DNA of 64,000 bases, taken from positions 16,226 through 80,225 of the forward strand of contig CALEVN010000001.1 of NCBI GenBank assembly GCA_937924685.1, read 5' to 3'. Numbering within the stretch: the stretch's first letter is position 1; each line of letters opens with the position of its first letter. Source of the stretch: an uncultured Candidatus Altimarinota bacterium. GTDB taxonomy: Bacteria; Patescibacteriota; Gracilibacteria; BD1-5; JAGOOR01. Positions 49,564 to 60,130 of this stretch are shown here, piece by piece. The notes under the pieces were generated by a model. The model worked only from the letters and a program-made list of their open reading frames with translations, did not search any database and was not told the DNA's origin. A program made the position numbers and the translations under genes.

Positions 49564-49645
49564 AGAAGAATATTACAAAATAACAAGGAGAGTATAGTCG
49601 TCTCTCATAAGAGACAAAGTTTATAGGTCTTGCCGAAAGAGCGCA

Positions 49646-49885
49646 TTATTCTTTTCCTACAATCTCCACCACCTTCTCACGAGAAGTATGGCCATGGAGA
49701 ATTGAGATACTTGATTTTGATACATCGAAAAATTCTGACAACGCCTTTATGAGTCATTTATTCGCTTCACCGTCGACCGGTTTTTCTCTGATTTTTACGA
49801 CGAGTGTTTTTTCTCCGAAGAGATTTTCCACCCATTCGATAGATTCTTTCCGGCTACCTGGTTTGACGTGAACAGAGACTTTCAT
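49646..49885 (-). CDS. DUF167 (YggU-like) protein (79 aa)
   Basis: MKVSVHVKPGSRKESIE, VVKIREKPVDGEANKGLIKALSEFF, and SREKVVEI match DUF167 from end to end; the Gly after EANK is TGA (49754-49756). Function unknown. Start at 49885, where the family begins; it lies one base after the DUF4153 stop. Confidence 0.88.
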
Positions 49886-49886
49886 C

Positions 49887-51773
49887 TTATTTTTTCTTGA
49901 TAAGTGCGTAGCCAGAAATGTAGTTGGCTCTACTTGTATCACCTCCTGTGTATTTTGGATTTTTTATAGTGTAGTTTTCGAAGAGTAATTTCATCTGAAT
50001 ATTTCAAATGGTGATCGTCGTAGTGAGATCTTCGAGTTGGATATTTGAGTTATTAACGCTTGTATATTTTTCTGTCAGATTTTTATTGAATTCAGAGAGC
50101 GAGAAATGTGTATCTCCTCCATTGTAGTTATGGAGTATTCATTCGGATTTATCAGTACTAATTGTGACATATGTCATTCATTTTTGGCCTGTGTAGTCGG
50201 AACCATATACGTTTATTGCTGTGTCATATCCAGAGATGCTCAGAGGGAAGATACTATTTGGATATTCGTTTTTGATTGAGAGAAATATGTATTTTGCTGT
50301 ATTTGTATCATAGAAACCATAATTATTGCTGATATTGAGAGCTGTTGTCACTTCATTCACGATTTCCCAGCTCGTCATACCAGGAAATTTCTGTTTGGCA
50401 CTATATTCCTGTGCATTCCACTTTTTCTCATATTCTGCTTCTTTTCATGTGAGTTCTTTAGCAAAGAGAGTTTTTATTTTTTCGCAGTGAGAATAATTAC
50501 AGATATATTCGATTTCTGAATAGATATCATTCTCTAGTGCCTGATCTATGGTGCCTGTTTTCTTTGAAATGACACCATCTTTGTACATCCCCGCATTGGT
50601 GAGATTTTGGATGAGATGACTATATTGTCGAGTAAGAGGAAGCTGGTAGACTGACCATGGACCAACAGAGATGACGAGTGCGATGACAGTGAGAGAAGTG
50701 GAGACGATTGTGAGTGATTTTTTCTGACTCAGAATATAGTAAGCAGATACGAGAGCGAGCCAGCATCCAAATATAACCACAAAATAACGATTCATCGTGA
50801 GATCATATTGTGCTATACGAAGATAGATGGCGTAGCCGAGCATGAGTATCTGTGCTGGTACTGCGTAGGGGAAGTATTTTCGAAAAAGAGTTATGATGTT
50901 GCTTTCCTCCTCGTATGATTTTGAGAAAATATAGGTGAGATAACCAAACGATGAAAAGCCGATCACCATCCAGCTAATTATACCCTTTGGCCAGTCATGA
51001 AAATTCATGAGTACTTTTACACTATACGCGTAGAGGATGATGAAATAGAGAACAATAAACGGTGTTGCGATGTAGCGAATAAGAAAGGAGAAAAATCTAT
51101 CTACTTCGTATTCTCATTTTTCTACTTCTTTTACTGCTGGGAGATGGATGAGACAGTAGAGTGGCGCGACAAGTGAGAGAGAAATGATTGCCCAATTTGC
51201 ATAGGTTTTCTCCTCATTTATTAGCTTGGAAATATCAAATAGGGTTACTACAGAGGCAATAGCGATGAATCCGAGCGCTATGAGAGAGCCTCCAACAATA
51301 CAGGACATAAGTATAGCCCACGCTGTACGTGTAAAATAATTCGTATACTCGATGGATTGTTTTTTGTCGTAGAAGAGATTGGTGATATACGGCGCAAAGA
51401 ACAGAAAACCAATAAAACCAACAAGATGAAGAATAAAATAGGTGATGGAATCAAGCATCCATTCATTGGTGAGAGAGTTCATCGAAATGTAAAAGAGCGT
51501 GCCGTAGATAAGGGGTGCAATGTTCCAGATTTTCTTGTATGAAACGTTTTTATCTTCCAATGAAAGTGAGACTCCGATAGAGAGAAAAAACGTGACAATG
51601 AGAGAGAGTATAATACGGAGATACACCATCGATCCTGGCTCAGCATGAACGACATAAAAGAGAAATCCTGTCAGAATCAACACGATGATACTCGCAAGAG
51701 GAAATCGAGTTCGCAGAACGTCATATGAAGTTTCGAGATTTTTACGACTGAGAAAAGAGAGCGGATTTTTCAT
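49887..51773 (-). CDS. DUF4153 polytopic membrane protein (628 aa)
   Basis: Twelve or so hydrophobic segments in the first ~420 residues, with the DUF4153-typical TAWAILMSCIVGGSLIALGF and FFSFLIRYIATPFIVLYFIILYAYSVKVL. A soluble C-terminal part (~200 residues) includes LDISGYDTAINVYGS-like ISGYDTAINVYGSDYTG. Six TGA codons are read as Gly. The ATG directly follows the U-tract of a hairpin (51774-51805), as at metK. Function unknown. Confidence 0.8.
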
Positions 51774-51805
51774 AAAAAAGAAGATGAGAAATACTGACTC
51801 ATCTT
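51774..51805 (-). terminator. intrinsic terminator or attenuator touching the DUF4153 start codon
   Basis: Minus strand: stem AAGATGAG / CTCATCTT, 9-nt loop, then CTTTTTT and the ATG. It may end the upstream transporter transcript or attenuate read-through into DUF4153. Confidence 0.7.
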
Positions 51806-51837
51806 ACCTTTTTCAAGAGTTGCTGCAACTCTTCTGA

Positions 51838-52545
51838 CTAGACTTTCCGTGCCCAGCTTACCCCCCAGTATACAAATGGAGTAGAGAGGATAGACATGCC
51901 ACAACGGAACACCCAATAAGGGAGGATAACACCCCACATAAAAGCATGATTGCCTGACCAGAATGACTCTGTTCCGGGAACGTACATAGCGAGATAGACG
52001 AAGAGTGCACCATCGAGTCCTTCTGAGATAAAATTAGAGAGATTGGTCGAGAGCCAGAGAGATTTGCCTTTCAACTTGTCACGTAACTTGCAGAATATGA
52101 TGACATCGAGGATATCTGAAACAGCAAATGCAGTGATACTCGCGAGAGAAAAACGAAGCGTCTGGCCAAATATCGTATCATACGCCGCTTCTTTATCCAT
52201 AAATATCATACTGGCAGGGAGGGCTGTCGTGAGCCATGAGAAAAATGCCAGAGCTATGATGAGAAAGAGTGAAATACGGTAGATGTTGCGAGCGGCTGTA
52301 TATCCGAAAACCTGTGCAATAATATCATTAATGCAGTAGATAAATGGAATAAAAAATATCGCCATTGAGACCTTCAACTGTGGTATATTGATAGGTCAAA
52401 AATGGAGGGATATATGACCAAGAGGAGATGTTTTTACTCCCATAATCTCTGTCATGAGAATACAAAACATGTAAATAGATGCCAGAATAACGAGCTTTGT
52501 TTCTTGGCTTGTAACGGTGTCAGATTTTTTGAAAAAAGAGAACAT
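51838..52545 (-). CDS. queuosine precursor transporter (VUT/YhhQ family, 235 aa)
   Basis: Membrane protein for uptake of preQ0 or preQ1. LASIYMFCILMTEIMGVKTSPLG, FFIPFIYCINDIIAQVFGYTAAR, and RFSLASITAFAVSDILDVIIFCKLRDK with NFISEGLDGALFVYLA are typical. Extending upstream through a TGA (Gly) to the ATG at 52543-52545 adds the family's missing first helix. A short inverted repeat (AGAGTTGC/GCAACTCT) follows the stop. No preQ1 riboswitch was recognised upstream. Confidence 0.85.
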
Positions 52546-52618
52546 AGAATGATTGTTGAGAAGAATTGTATTCTAAAGAATCTGAATGCAAAATGAAAAA
52601 AATCACTACAATCCCTCT

Positions 52619-53950
52619 ATGTCTCGTTTTGGTCAATATCTCATAGATACATTTCAATTTTCTTCTGATGAATCAGAGGAAATTATGTATGCCATGAAAG
52701 AGCCCATAGGAAAGAGTATCCGTATTAATACGAGAAAAATCGCTCTCACAGATTTCAAAATCCATGCAAAAAAACAAGGTTGGATACTGACTGATACTGA
52801 CATTCCAGAAGTATTTCTCATCGACCGTGATGATACAACGATAGCCCTCGGAAACACGATAGAACATATGGCAGGATGGTTCTATATTCAAGAAGTCGCC
52901 GCTGCTCATCCACCCTTCCTCCTCCACAGTGAAGTCCAGAAAAAAAATCCGATTCATCATGGTATCATCATCGATATGTGTGCCGCACCAGGTGGTAAAA
53001 CGACACAGCTTGCTGATTATTTCGCAGATTCACTTATCATCGCCAACGAAGTCAATCGTACTCGTACGCCACAGCTCTTCGATAACCTCGACAGAATGGG
53101 CTACGATAATATCGCTGTTGTATCGTGTGATGGCCGATTTTTCCAAAACTTCCCTGATTTTTTTGATGCTGTATTGCTCGATGCGCCTTGTAGCGGTGAG
53201 GGGACGGCGTTTCGCGACTCATCGGTCATCGATCACTGGAATGAGAAAAATATTCATCGTATCGCCAAGCTCCAAAAACAACTCATCGAAACAGCCGAAA
53301 CCATTGTAAAACCAGCATGAATGATTTCGTATTCTACCTGTACACTCAATACAATCGAAAATGAAGAAGTCATCGATTCGAGGTTACAACAAGAAAATAC
53401 AGGACTCAAAGAAATTTTTCGAAAACGATTCTGGCCTCATATCGAGCATACCGGATGATTTTTTGCTTCTATTTTTCAGAAAAAAAAGACAGAAAATATT
53501 CACCACGAGTATCCAATTCTCGCCGCACAAGGACAGAAAAATCTCATCGTCACACCAGCGACCAAGTGAGAACGAGAAACGGTCGAGCGATTTATCTCAA
53601 AACACCTCAAAACAAAATTAAAGGATGGTTTTCTCTATCTCACAAAAGATGGAGTCTATTTTAACCAGAAAAATCTCGGTCCACTCGCAGACTATTTTTA
53701 TTTTGTTCACGCCGGAGCACGTATCGGGACTATGAAAAAAAATATCTTTACTCCGATGAATCATCTCTTTTGGTGTGTAGAGGATACTTCGAGTATCATT
53801 CCTCTGGAGGTAACGTCTGAAATGTGGAATGAAATTCTTGCTCGAAAAAGTGTGAAAACTACATCGCAGGACGGTTATTATTCTCTCACATATTGTGGCA
53901 GAAATATAGGTATTGGAGAGGTGAGAAAAGGAGAATTTCTCTGAATATAA
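52619..53950 (+). CDS. rRNA (cytosine-C5) methyltransferase, RsmF/NSUN-like (443 aa)
   Basis: SAM-dependent m5C methyltransferase. The SAM motif IIDMCAAPGGKTTQLADYF, the catalytic VLLDAPCSGEGTAFRD (Pro-Cys), and a second Cys in ISYSTCTLNTIENE are complete; the Gly before MISYS is TGA. Several more TGA codons lie in the C-terminal third, which contains the usual PUA-like segment. Start at 52619 (MSRFGQ) follows the CTATG pattern of this genome; an ATG at 52586 would add 11 residues. The stop is TAA 53948-53950. Confidence 0.87.
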
Positions 53951-54322
53951 AAAAGACCTCTTCTCGGCCATATCAGTCATAACAAGTGTCGATGACGATT
54001 GGCTAGGAAAAGGTCTCGGAGGACAATACGATCCATACTCGTATATCAGTGTTGTGCCATCCCCTGTGGTGAGTTTTATGAGTTGTGTCACCAGCTCAGT
54101 GTGTTTGGTGTACTTTGGATTGGTTTTTTCCTGGTACGACACACAAGGGACTATCTATTGTTGTGAGGACGTATGGTGTCACTTAGGACAGCTCAACAAT
54201 CATATTAAAACATATAATTATTAATCTGTCAAATATTTTAATAATTATTTTTAAATATATTTGACCAAAACAATTATTTTCCTATAAATACGTATTATAA
54301 GTATTTCATAACTACAATAAAT
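53951..54322 (-). ncRNA. gene-poor stretch with a strong hairpin; possible minus-strand small RNA
   Basis: This 372-bp gap has no convincing protein gene. On the minus strand an imperfect 15-bp stem (54015-54001 with 53969-53955; 2 mismatches) encloses a second stem (GTCAT/ATGAC) and is followed by six T, like an RNA 3' end. Upstream sequence could fold further. A 70-codon minus-strand frame without ATG (GTG start near 54142) overlaps it and runs into rsmF antisense; I consider it less likely. No match to tmRNA, RNase P RNA or SRP RNA was seen. Confidence 0.35.
54261..54288 (+). promoter_or_regulatory. promoter of the unknown gene-rpoD unit
   Basis: -35 TTGACC (54261-54266), 16-bp spacer, -10 TATAAA (54283-54288), 35 bases before the ATG at 54323. 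Confidence 0.7.
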
Positions 54323-55585
54323 ATGCCCGCTTCAATTGATGTGAGTAATTTTTCTCCGGAGAATGAATTTGTTCAGGCAATATTTGATAGTGCTGGTGAT
54401 GGAGCTATGAAAGAATTAACAGGGAAGACTGTATGAGAAGATGAAAAAGAAGCCCAGAGAAAAACTTTTGCAAAAGTTCTCGAACAACTTGCGTGTCTTC
54501 AGGGTCATGGAATTGTGGGGCATGTACTCGGAGAACTCGAATCAGCAAAGACAAATCGAGAATTTCTCGATGCGATGAAACGAATAGAACCACTGATTCA
54601 TCGAGTACGAACTAAACTCACACAGGCACAGATCCTCGATTGGTCTGGTAATGCTTTCACTCCTTTGACACTGAGACAACATGAACCAACTAAGCCTGTG
54701 TCGGTCTTGGAACAAATCTCAGGTAAAAGTACGACTGAAGGTAACGCAGCGATCTTCTTTATAAATCGCATTTTACCAATTCTTGGCGCAAAAAAAGATG
54801 AGATACAGCGATGAGCGTATCGGGTAGGAGAGGGGGTATATCGTGATGAAGGAATATTTCCGGTAGGATTTTACTGACCCGATACCAGTTCTTCGAAGAA
54901 ATCAAATACGGGAATTACAAATCCAGAAATGTGACTCTGGAGAGGTGTTGAATTTGAGAAGGGCTCTAAAGGATATAAGTTATTAAAGCTCTGTTCTGAG
55001 CATAAAACTGGTGATGTTATACCAATGGAGACTGTTCAGGCAGCCTTGAGTCCTGAGGATACTGAAAATGGTTCTACGAAGAGGGTTGATGCTAATTTAT
55101 TTAATATTTTGGCAAAATTTGATGAAGAAAATAAACCATTCAAGCGTATCAGAAAATGAACAGGAATTATTATCAATCCAGATAATGAAGCTTCAAATTC
55201 TCTACCACCACAAGTAGAATCAGAGTCTTTTGCCCTCAATGCTGACTTTCTCGACCAGCCTCTTTCATTTGATGGAATTCAGGCATCAGTAGTTGCTGTC
55301 GCCGCTCCAACTAGACCTCAAGAGTCGATGAAGGAATTTACTGTTGAGATGGTCAATGAATTGGGGCTCTCTGAGGAGGATACCAAGGTTCTCAAATTTT
55401 TAATGAACAATGAAGGTAAGCCGCGTCTCGCTAAAGAAGTTGTTCGAGAAATGCAGTTAGAAAGTACTCTCGCACTTCAGATGGGGCCAGTAGTAGAGAG
55501 GATTAACGCCGCAATTGCAAAACACACCAAAAAGCGTATTCAAAAAACGGGCAATGCGTTACTGTTTGGTATTATAAAAGAATAA
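54323..55585 (+). CDS. unknown protein upstream of the sigma factor gene (420 aa)
   Basis: N-terminal ~160 residues are helical (AQRKTFAKVLEQLACLQGHG, FLDAMKRIEPLIHRVRTKL). The middle has GVYRDEGIFPVGFY and GTGIIINPDNE. The last ~80 residues (FTVEMVNELGLSEEDTKVLKF, then RLAKEVVREMQLESTLAL and KRIQKTGNALLFGI) look like a winged HTH. Four to five TGA codons read as Gly. Its stop is six bases before the rpoD ATG, so the two are co-transcribed. No family recognised; a DNA-binding or polymerase-associated role is a reasonable guess. Confidence 0.75.
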
Positions 55586-55591
55586 TCTTTC

Positions 55592-57433
55592 ATGTCTGCC
55601 GAACCTTCTTATCTAGATGAGATTACTACACAACTCGTAGAAACAGCTATTCTGGAGTTCGATAGTGAGACACTCATTGCTGCGTTCAAAGATCGTGTCG
55701 CATGATTGGCAAAAACATCCTTGAATGGAACCCAAATAGTTCAGATTGCATCAGAATTCTCAGCAAAAGTCTGAGATGTCATAGCGATTCTCTTTTGAGA
55801 GAGAATTAATGCCGCTAAGGATGACACTATTGTTGATGCTGCCATGGCACTTTCGGCATCAATTGAGGCCACAGTTGTAGAAACATTGACACGATGAAGT
55901 GAAATCGGTTTTGAGATACCAATTAAGCCCCATACAGACCTCTTATTTCGCATTTTACAAGTTCCTGATGAGCCAGTTGTAGCAGAAGTGGCTATTTCTG
56001 AAGAACTTTCCGAGATATCACCAGTTAAAGTTGATGACGGGACACGAACAGGCGCCCCATCTACACCAATAAGTCCTGCTGTTCCATCGAGTACTCCGCT
56101 AAAAACAAGACGAACACAAGTTCGTAGTATGTCTACTGATGAGCTTCAAGAAGATGATATCGTAAAAAAACTTGCCACATCGCATGAATCTGATCCATTG
56201 CGTGCCTACTGTCGTCAGATTGGGAAATATGACCTCATCACACCAACACGAGAAGTGGAACTCGCAGAACTTATAAAAAAATGATACCCGGAAGCTCGAC
56301 ATGAGATGATCTGTGCCAACCTACGATTTGTGGTGAAAATAGCCCACGATTATGAGAATTACGGACTTCCTATTATGGATCTCATATCAGAAGGGAACAT
56401 CGGTCTCATGAAGGCTGTCGAACGATTCGATCCAAATAAGGGTGGAAAGCTCTCAACCTATGCAGCCTGGTGGATAAAACAGTCGATCAAACGAGCTCTC
56501 GCAAATCAATCAAAAACTATCCGTCTCCCGGTGCATATGGTAGATAAGATTGCTAAGATGCGTCGTGTGGAGATGGCGATGTCAGAAGAGTTAGGACGTG
56601 AGCCAAATATTGATGAATTGGCAGAAGAGATCGGAATTGATCGTGCTAAATTATCTCAACTCAAAGTAGCATCCATGAGACCTGCATCACTCGATGCACC
56701 CGTGAGCGAGGATGATGATACTGAATTTGGCGAATTAGTTGGCGATGAAAATGCTGACGATCCACTTGAAAAATTGGTTGATAAAAATATGTTAGCACAG
56801 CTTGATGAATTGCTCGATTGTTTAGATGAGAGAGAAAGAAAAATTATTGATGCACGATTTGGACTCAATGGTCAAAAGGCTCGAACGCTCGAAGAGGTGG
56901 GTCAAGAGTTTTCAGTTACCCGAGAACGTATTCGTCAACTTCAAAATATCGCCATTAAGAAAATGGCAAAGAAAATGAAAAAGAAAGAAGATCCATTATT
57001 ACGTCAGCTCTTAGAGGAAAGTGATCCAGAAGGGGATAAAAAAACTTCGAGAAGTATTTTGTTAAGTTCTGATTTCTTGAAAAAAGCAGCAGCACAGCTC
57101 GCAGCACACAAATGAAGAAAAGGCACTCCCACAACACCAAAAAAACCAGCACCAGCACCATCGCTGCAGCGACCAGCTGTCTCGATGGCAAGGCCACCAC
57201 TCCGTCCAGCACCATCAAAAAAACCAAAACCAGCGCCATCAAAAAAAATTGCATCGTCCACATGACCCGGGAATGTTATCCATGATCATACTACTCGAGT
57301 TATAATGCGTTGTTATTACCTCGGAGAGTCTGGATGTCTACAGGAATGAATACCTGGAATTGCTGATAATCTGGAGATACCAGTCGCCGATGTCCGAGCT
57401 ACTTTGGCGGATATGGGTATTTTGAGAGGATAA
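55592..57433 (+). CDS. rpoD: primary RNA polymerase sigma factor with extra C-terminal domain (613 aa)
   Basis: Sigma70 core: region 1.2 DPLRAYCRQIGKYDLIT, then region 2 ANLRFVVKIAHDYENYGLPIMDLISEGNIGLMKAVERFD, AAWWIKQSIKRALANQ, region 3 EELGREPNIDELAEEIG, and region 4 LDERERKIIDARFGL with SVTRERIRQLQNIAIKKM. Residue 231 is TGA (56282-56284). Standard sigma factors end soon after region 4. Here ~150 residues follow: a Lys-rich part, TGA508, a Pro/Ala/Lys linker (about 508-556), and a final domain VIMRCYYLGESGCLQECIPG with HTH-like ADNLEIPVADVRATLADMGI. The N-terminal ~190 residues are unlike region 1.1. Confidence 0.93.
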
Positions 57434-57466
57434 TTGTATTTATTGGTTTTTCCATACACTCATTCT

Positions 57467-57892
57467 ATGCACTGACTTTCTGGTCTTCTCTGGCTCCAGA
57501 AGCGCAACCGTGAATATAACGGTTGGTTTCGTGAATCACCAAGAGAATACTACATCGAGGGCGCAGAAAATGAAATAGCAGAGATAAAAAAGAGCCTCCA
57601 TGAAAAAAATAATGATGAACTCGAGCTCGAAGTAGGAGATCTCCTCTGGGATGTTCTTTCGTTGATTAACAAGCTCGATCATGAGAGGAGAATCAATATT
57701 GATCGTGTGTGTCCTCGTGCTGTTGGGAAATTTGCCGAACGTATGCCCTATATCGTTGAAGGATATTTTGAGTGAGATATGGATCGCAGGCATGAAACCT
57801 GGGAAACCGTAAAAAAACTTCAAAAAACTCGTGGTATCGATGAGAATCATCCGCTGGTACAAAAGGTGTGGCAATCAGTAGAAAATGAATAG
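57467..57892 (+). CDS. MazG-like nucleotide pyrophosphohydrolase (141 aa)
   Basis: All-alpha NTP-PPase that removes aberrant nucleotides. ENEIAEIKKSLHEKNNDELELEVGDLLWDVLSLIN carries the Glu/Asp metal ligands of the MazG fold (E-x2-E...E-x2-D). The second-half helix HETWETVKKLQK is typical. TGA codons at 3 and near residue 101 are Gly. Start ATG 57467. Confidence 0.8.
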
Positions 57893-57907
57893 GATAGAGG
57901 GAGCTCT

Positions 57908-58249
57908 ATGTCTTTTAAAAAACATATTATGCATCAGTGATTTCTTCTTCTCCTTATTGCGGGGATTCTTTTGACAGTTGGTGACTTGATTCTTAATGCA
58001 TGGGTCGACTCAGGTAATTCTTGGAAACTCTACAGTCTCGGTATATTTTTCTATTTTATCGCACTCAATTTCCTTGCTCGGAGCTATAAATTTGAAAATA
58101 TTGCCGTTGCATCAGTGATTATGGAGATTCTCAACCTCGTGAGTTATTTGGTTATCAGCTATTGGAAATTCGGTGAGACTATTTCACGACTTGAAATACT
58201 GGGAATTATCTTCGGAATCGCTGCTATTACTTGTTTTGAACTCGCATAA
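57908..58249 (+). CDS. small EmrE/EamA-like membrane transporter (113 aa)
   Basis: Four hydrophobic helices in 113 residues, as in small multidrug resistance proteins: FLLLLIAGILLTVGDLILNAWV, FFYFIALNFLARSYKFENIAVASVI, NLVSYLVISYWKFGE, and LEILGIIFGIAAITCF. The Gly after MHQ is TGA. The typical SMR Glu in helix 1 is replaced, so drug export is uncertain; it may be an EamA-like half transporter. Confidence 0.7.
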
Positions 58250-58251
58250 CT

Positions 58252-58797
58252 ATGCTCTTCGCACTTGGCACTACTAATACTCCTAAAACAAATGCTATTC
58301 GAGAAGCTCTCTCGAGTTGCCCATTTATGAATTGACATGAAGTACAGATTTTATGATACAAGGTTGCTTCTGGTGTGCCGGATATGCCACTCACGCTTCT
58401 TGATCTACGTATGGGGGCGAAGAACCGTGCAGAAGAAGTCCGTCGACTCTGTCCAGAAGCAAAATTCTTTGTCGGCATGGAGGGTGGTGTATACCGAGAT
58501 GGTGTGGGTGATGAATACTGGTTGACGGGAATAGTATATATGGAAAATGAAGCAGGTGAGTGACACTATGGATACTCTTGTCATATGCCCGTTCCATCTG
58601 AGGTGGTAGAGAAGCTTCATGATGGTTCTGGTCGCGATCTCGAACAAGTCATGCACGAGATTTCTGGTGTCGAAAATATCGGTGATCATGCATGATCATT
58701 TGCTCTCTGGTCCTCTGATATGCTCACCCGTACTGATCAGTTTCGTCTTGCGACTCAATGTGCCATCGTACCATTTTTTAGTCCTTTTTATTCTTAA
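58252..58797 (+). CDS. inosine/xanthosine triphosphatase, DUF84/YjjX family (181 aa)
   Basis: Hydrolyses non-canonical ITP/XTP. LFALGTTNTPKTNAIREAL is the usual start (G-(T/S)-x-NP-x-K), and FFVGMEGGVYRD the family core. Four TGA codons (for example GH after MN, and GS before FALWSS) are read as Gly. The end is TDQFRLATQCAIVPFFSPFY. With MazG and two HD proteins it forms a nucleotide-sanitation cluster. Confidence 0.85.
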
Positions 58798-58805
58798 TTT
58801 TATTT

Positions 58806-58973
58806 ATGCGAGAAATACTCCTCTCACTCTCCACAGGTGCTATCGTTGGTGTGATATTTTCTTTTGCGAAGCTCCCTATACCAGCACCTCAGGCACTTGC
58901 TGGTGTGGCTGGTATTGTCTGAATCTACGTGGGATATATCGGTGTTGCTTATTTACTTCGATTTCTTGGTTAA
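58806..58973 (+). CDS. XapX-domain small membrane protein (55 aa)
   Basis: Two hydrophobic helices around PIPAPQALAGVAGIV-G-IYVGY, the XapX/DUF1427 signature (K-L-P-x-PAP). The Gly is TGA. The family is of unknown function. TAA 58971-58973 is followed after three bases by the next ATG. Confidence 0.85.
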
Positions 58974-58976
58974 TAT

Positions 58977-59534
58977 ATGATTCATTCTCTCGTAAAATTT
59001 GTATTTGAAACTCTTCATCTCAAGCATGTAAAGCATGAGTGATGGAGACTTATCGGCGTCGAGCATCCTGATAGTGTCGCAGAGCATTCTCTCTGTGCCG
59101 CTCAAATCGCCTATATTCTCGCAAAAATGGAAGGTGCCGATCCTCATAAATGTGCGACTATGCTCATCTGGCATGACCTCCCAGAAGCTCGAATCGGTGA
59201 TCTCCACAGAAATGCCAGTAAGTACCTCACCAATAAACAACAAGCCGAAGAGAGTGCACTCCACGATCAGGTGACTGATGTGGGTTTCTGAGATGAGATC
59301 GAGTGACTCTTTCATGAATATGAATATGGGACTACCAAAGAGGGGATTATAGCCAAGGATGCGGATTATCTCGAACAGGCTTTTCAGGCTCGAAAATACC
59401 AACAAAGCGGGTATAGTGGTACAGATCGATGGATTACAAATATCGGCGCAAGGCTTCAGACTGAGAGCGCAAAAAAACTTTTCGAAGAACTCCAAGTGAG
59501 TGACTTTTGGGAATGGACTAAAATTGTGAAATAA
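58977..59534 (+). CDS. HD-domain 5'-deoxynucleotidase-like protein (YfbR/HDDC2 type, 185 aa)
   Basis: LKHVKHEGWRLIGVEHPDSVAEHSLCAAQIAY provides the first His, MLIWHDLPEARIGDLH the HD pair, and IIAKDADYLEQAFQARKY the final Asp; these are the metal ligands of the YfbR family, which removes the 5'-phosphate from deoxynucleoside monophosphates. Three TGA codons are Gly. 185 residues, normal. It ends two bases before the next gene. Confidence 0.88.
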
Positions 59535-59536
59535 TA

Positions 59537-60130
59537 ATGCTCAAACTGATCGATCTCTTTACAGTAAAAAAACCAAAAATAACTCGTAAAAAAACCGAGG
59601 AATTTATCGATGGTATCTCGATTCTTCGAGTACCAAAACTTCGTCGTATGAGTCTCCGCGTAAAGCCTACAGGGGAAGTAGCCGTTCGTGCTCCAGTACG
59701 TGTGAGTCTGCCTACGATACGACGCTTTGTCTCAGAACATGCAGCTTGGATTGCGAAACAACGTCAAAATCACGCCTCTCTCGTTCCACTCTCACAGCAG
59801 GCACTTGCGCGTCTTCGTGATGAAGCAAAAAATATACTCCCATGACGGGTAAGAGAGCTCGCAAAAAAGCACTGATTTCAGTATTCATCCGTCTCATTTC
59901 GTCACCAGAAATCGAGATGGGGGAGTTGTAGTCATGCAAATGCTATCAGTCTCAACATAGAACTCATGAGGCTCCCGGATGATCTCCGAGATTATATTAT
60001 TCTTCATGAGCTGACGCATACGGTTCATAAGCACCACCAATCTGCTTTTTGGCGTCATCTTGAACGGGTACTCCCAGGATCACTTATCCTCGATAAGCGT
60101 ATGAGAGAGTGGAAAATAGGCTATAAATAA
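59537..60130 (+). CDS. YgjP-like metallopeptidase, DUF45 family (197 aa)
   Basis: RMSLRVKPTGEVAVRAPVRVSLPTIRRFV is the usual N-terminus, FRHQKSRWGSCSHANAISLNIELM the middle, and the zinc site is YIILHELTHTVHKHHQSAFW (HExxH-type with a third His). Two TGA codons (59843-59845 and a few codons later) are Gly; a standard reading would lose the whole catalytic half. Stops directly against the converging coiled-coil gene. Confidence 0.88.

Noticed and set aside
53618..54142. 174-codon minus-strand frame running from the gap into rsmF
   Set aside because: Two thirds is antisense to the conserved rsmF C-terminus, there is no ATG, and the gap part folds into a strong hairpin.
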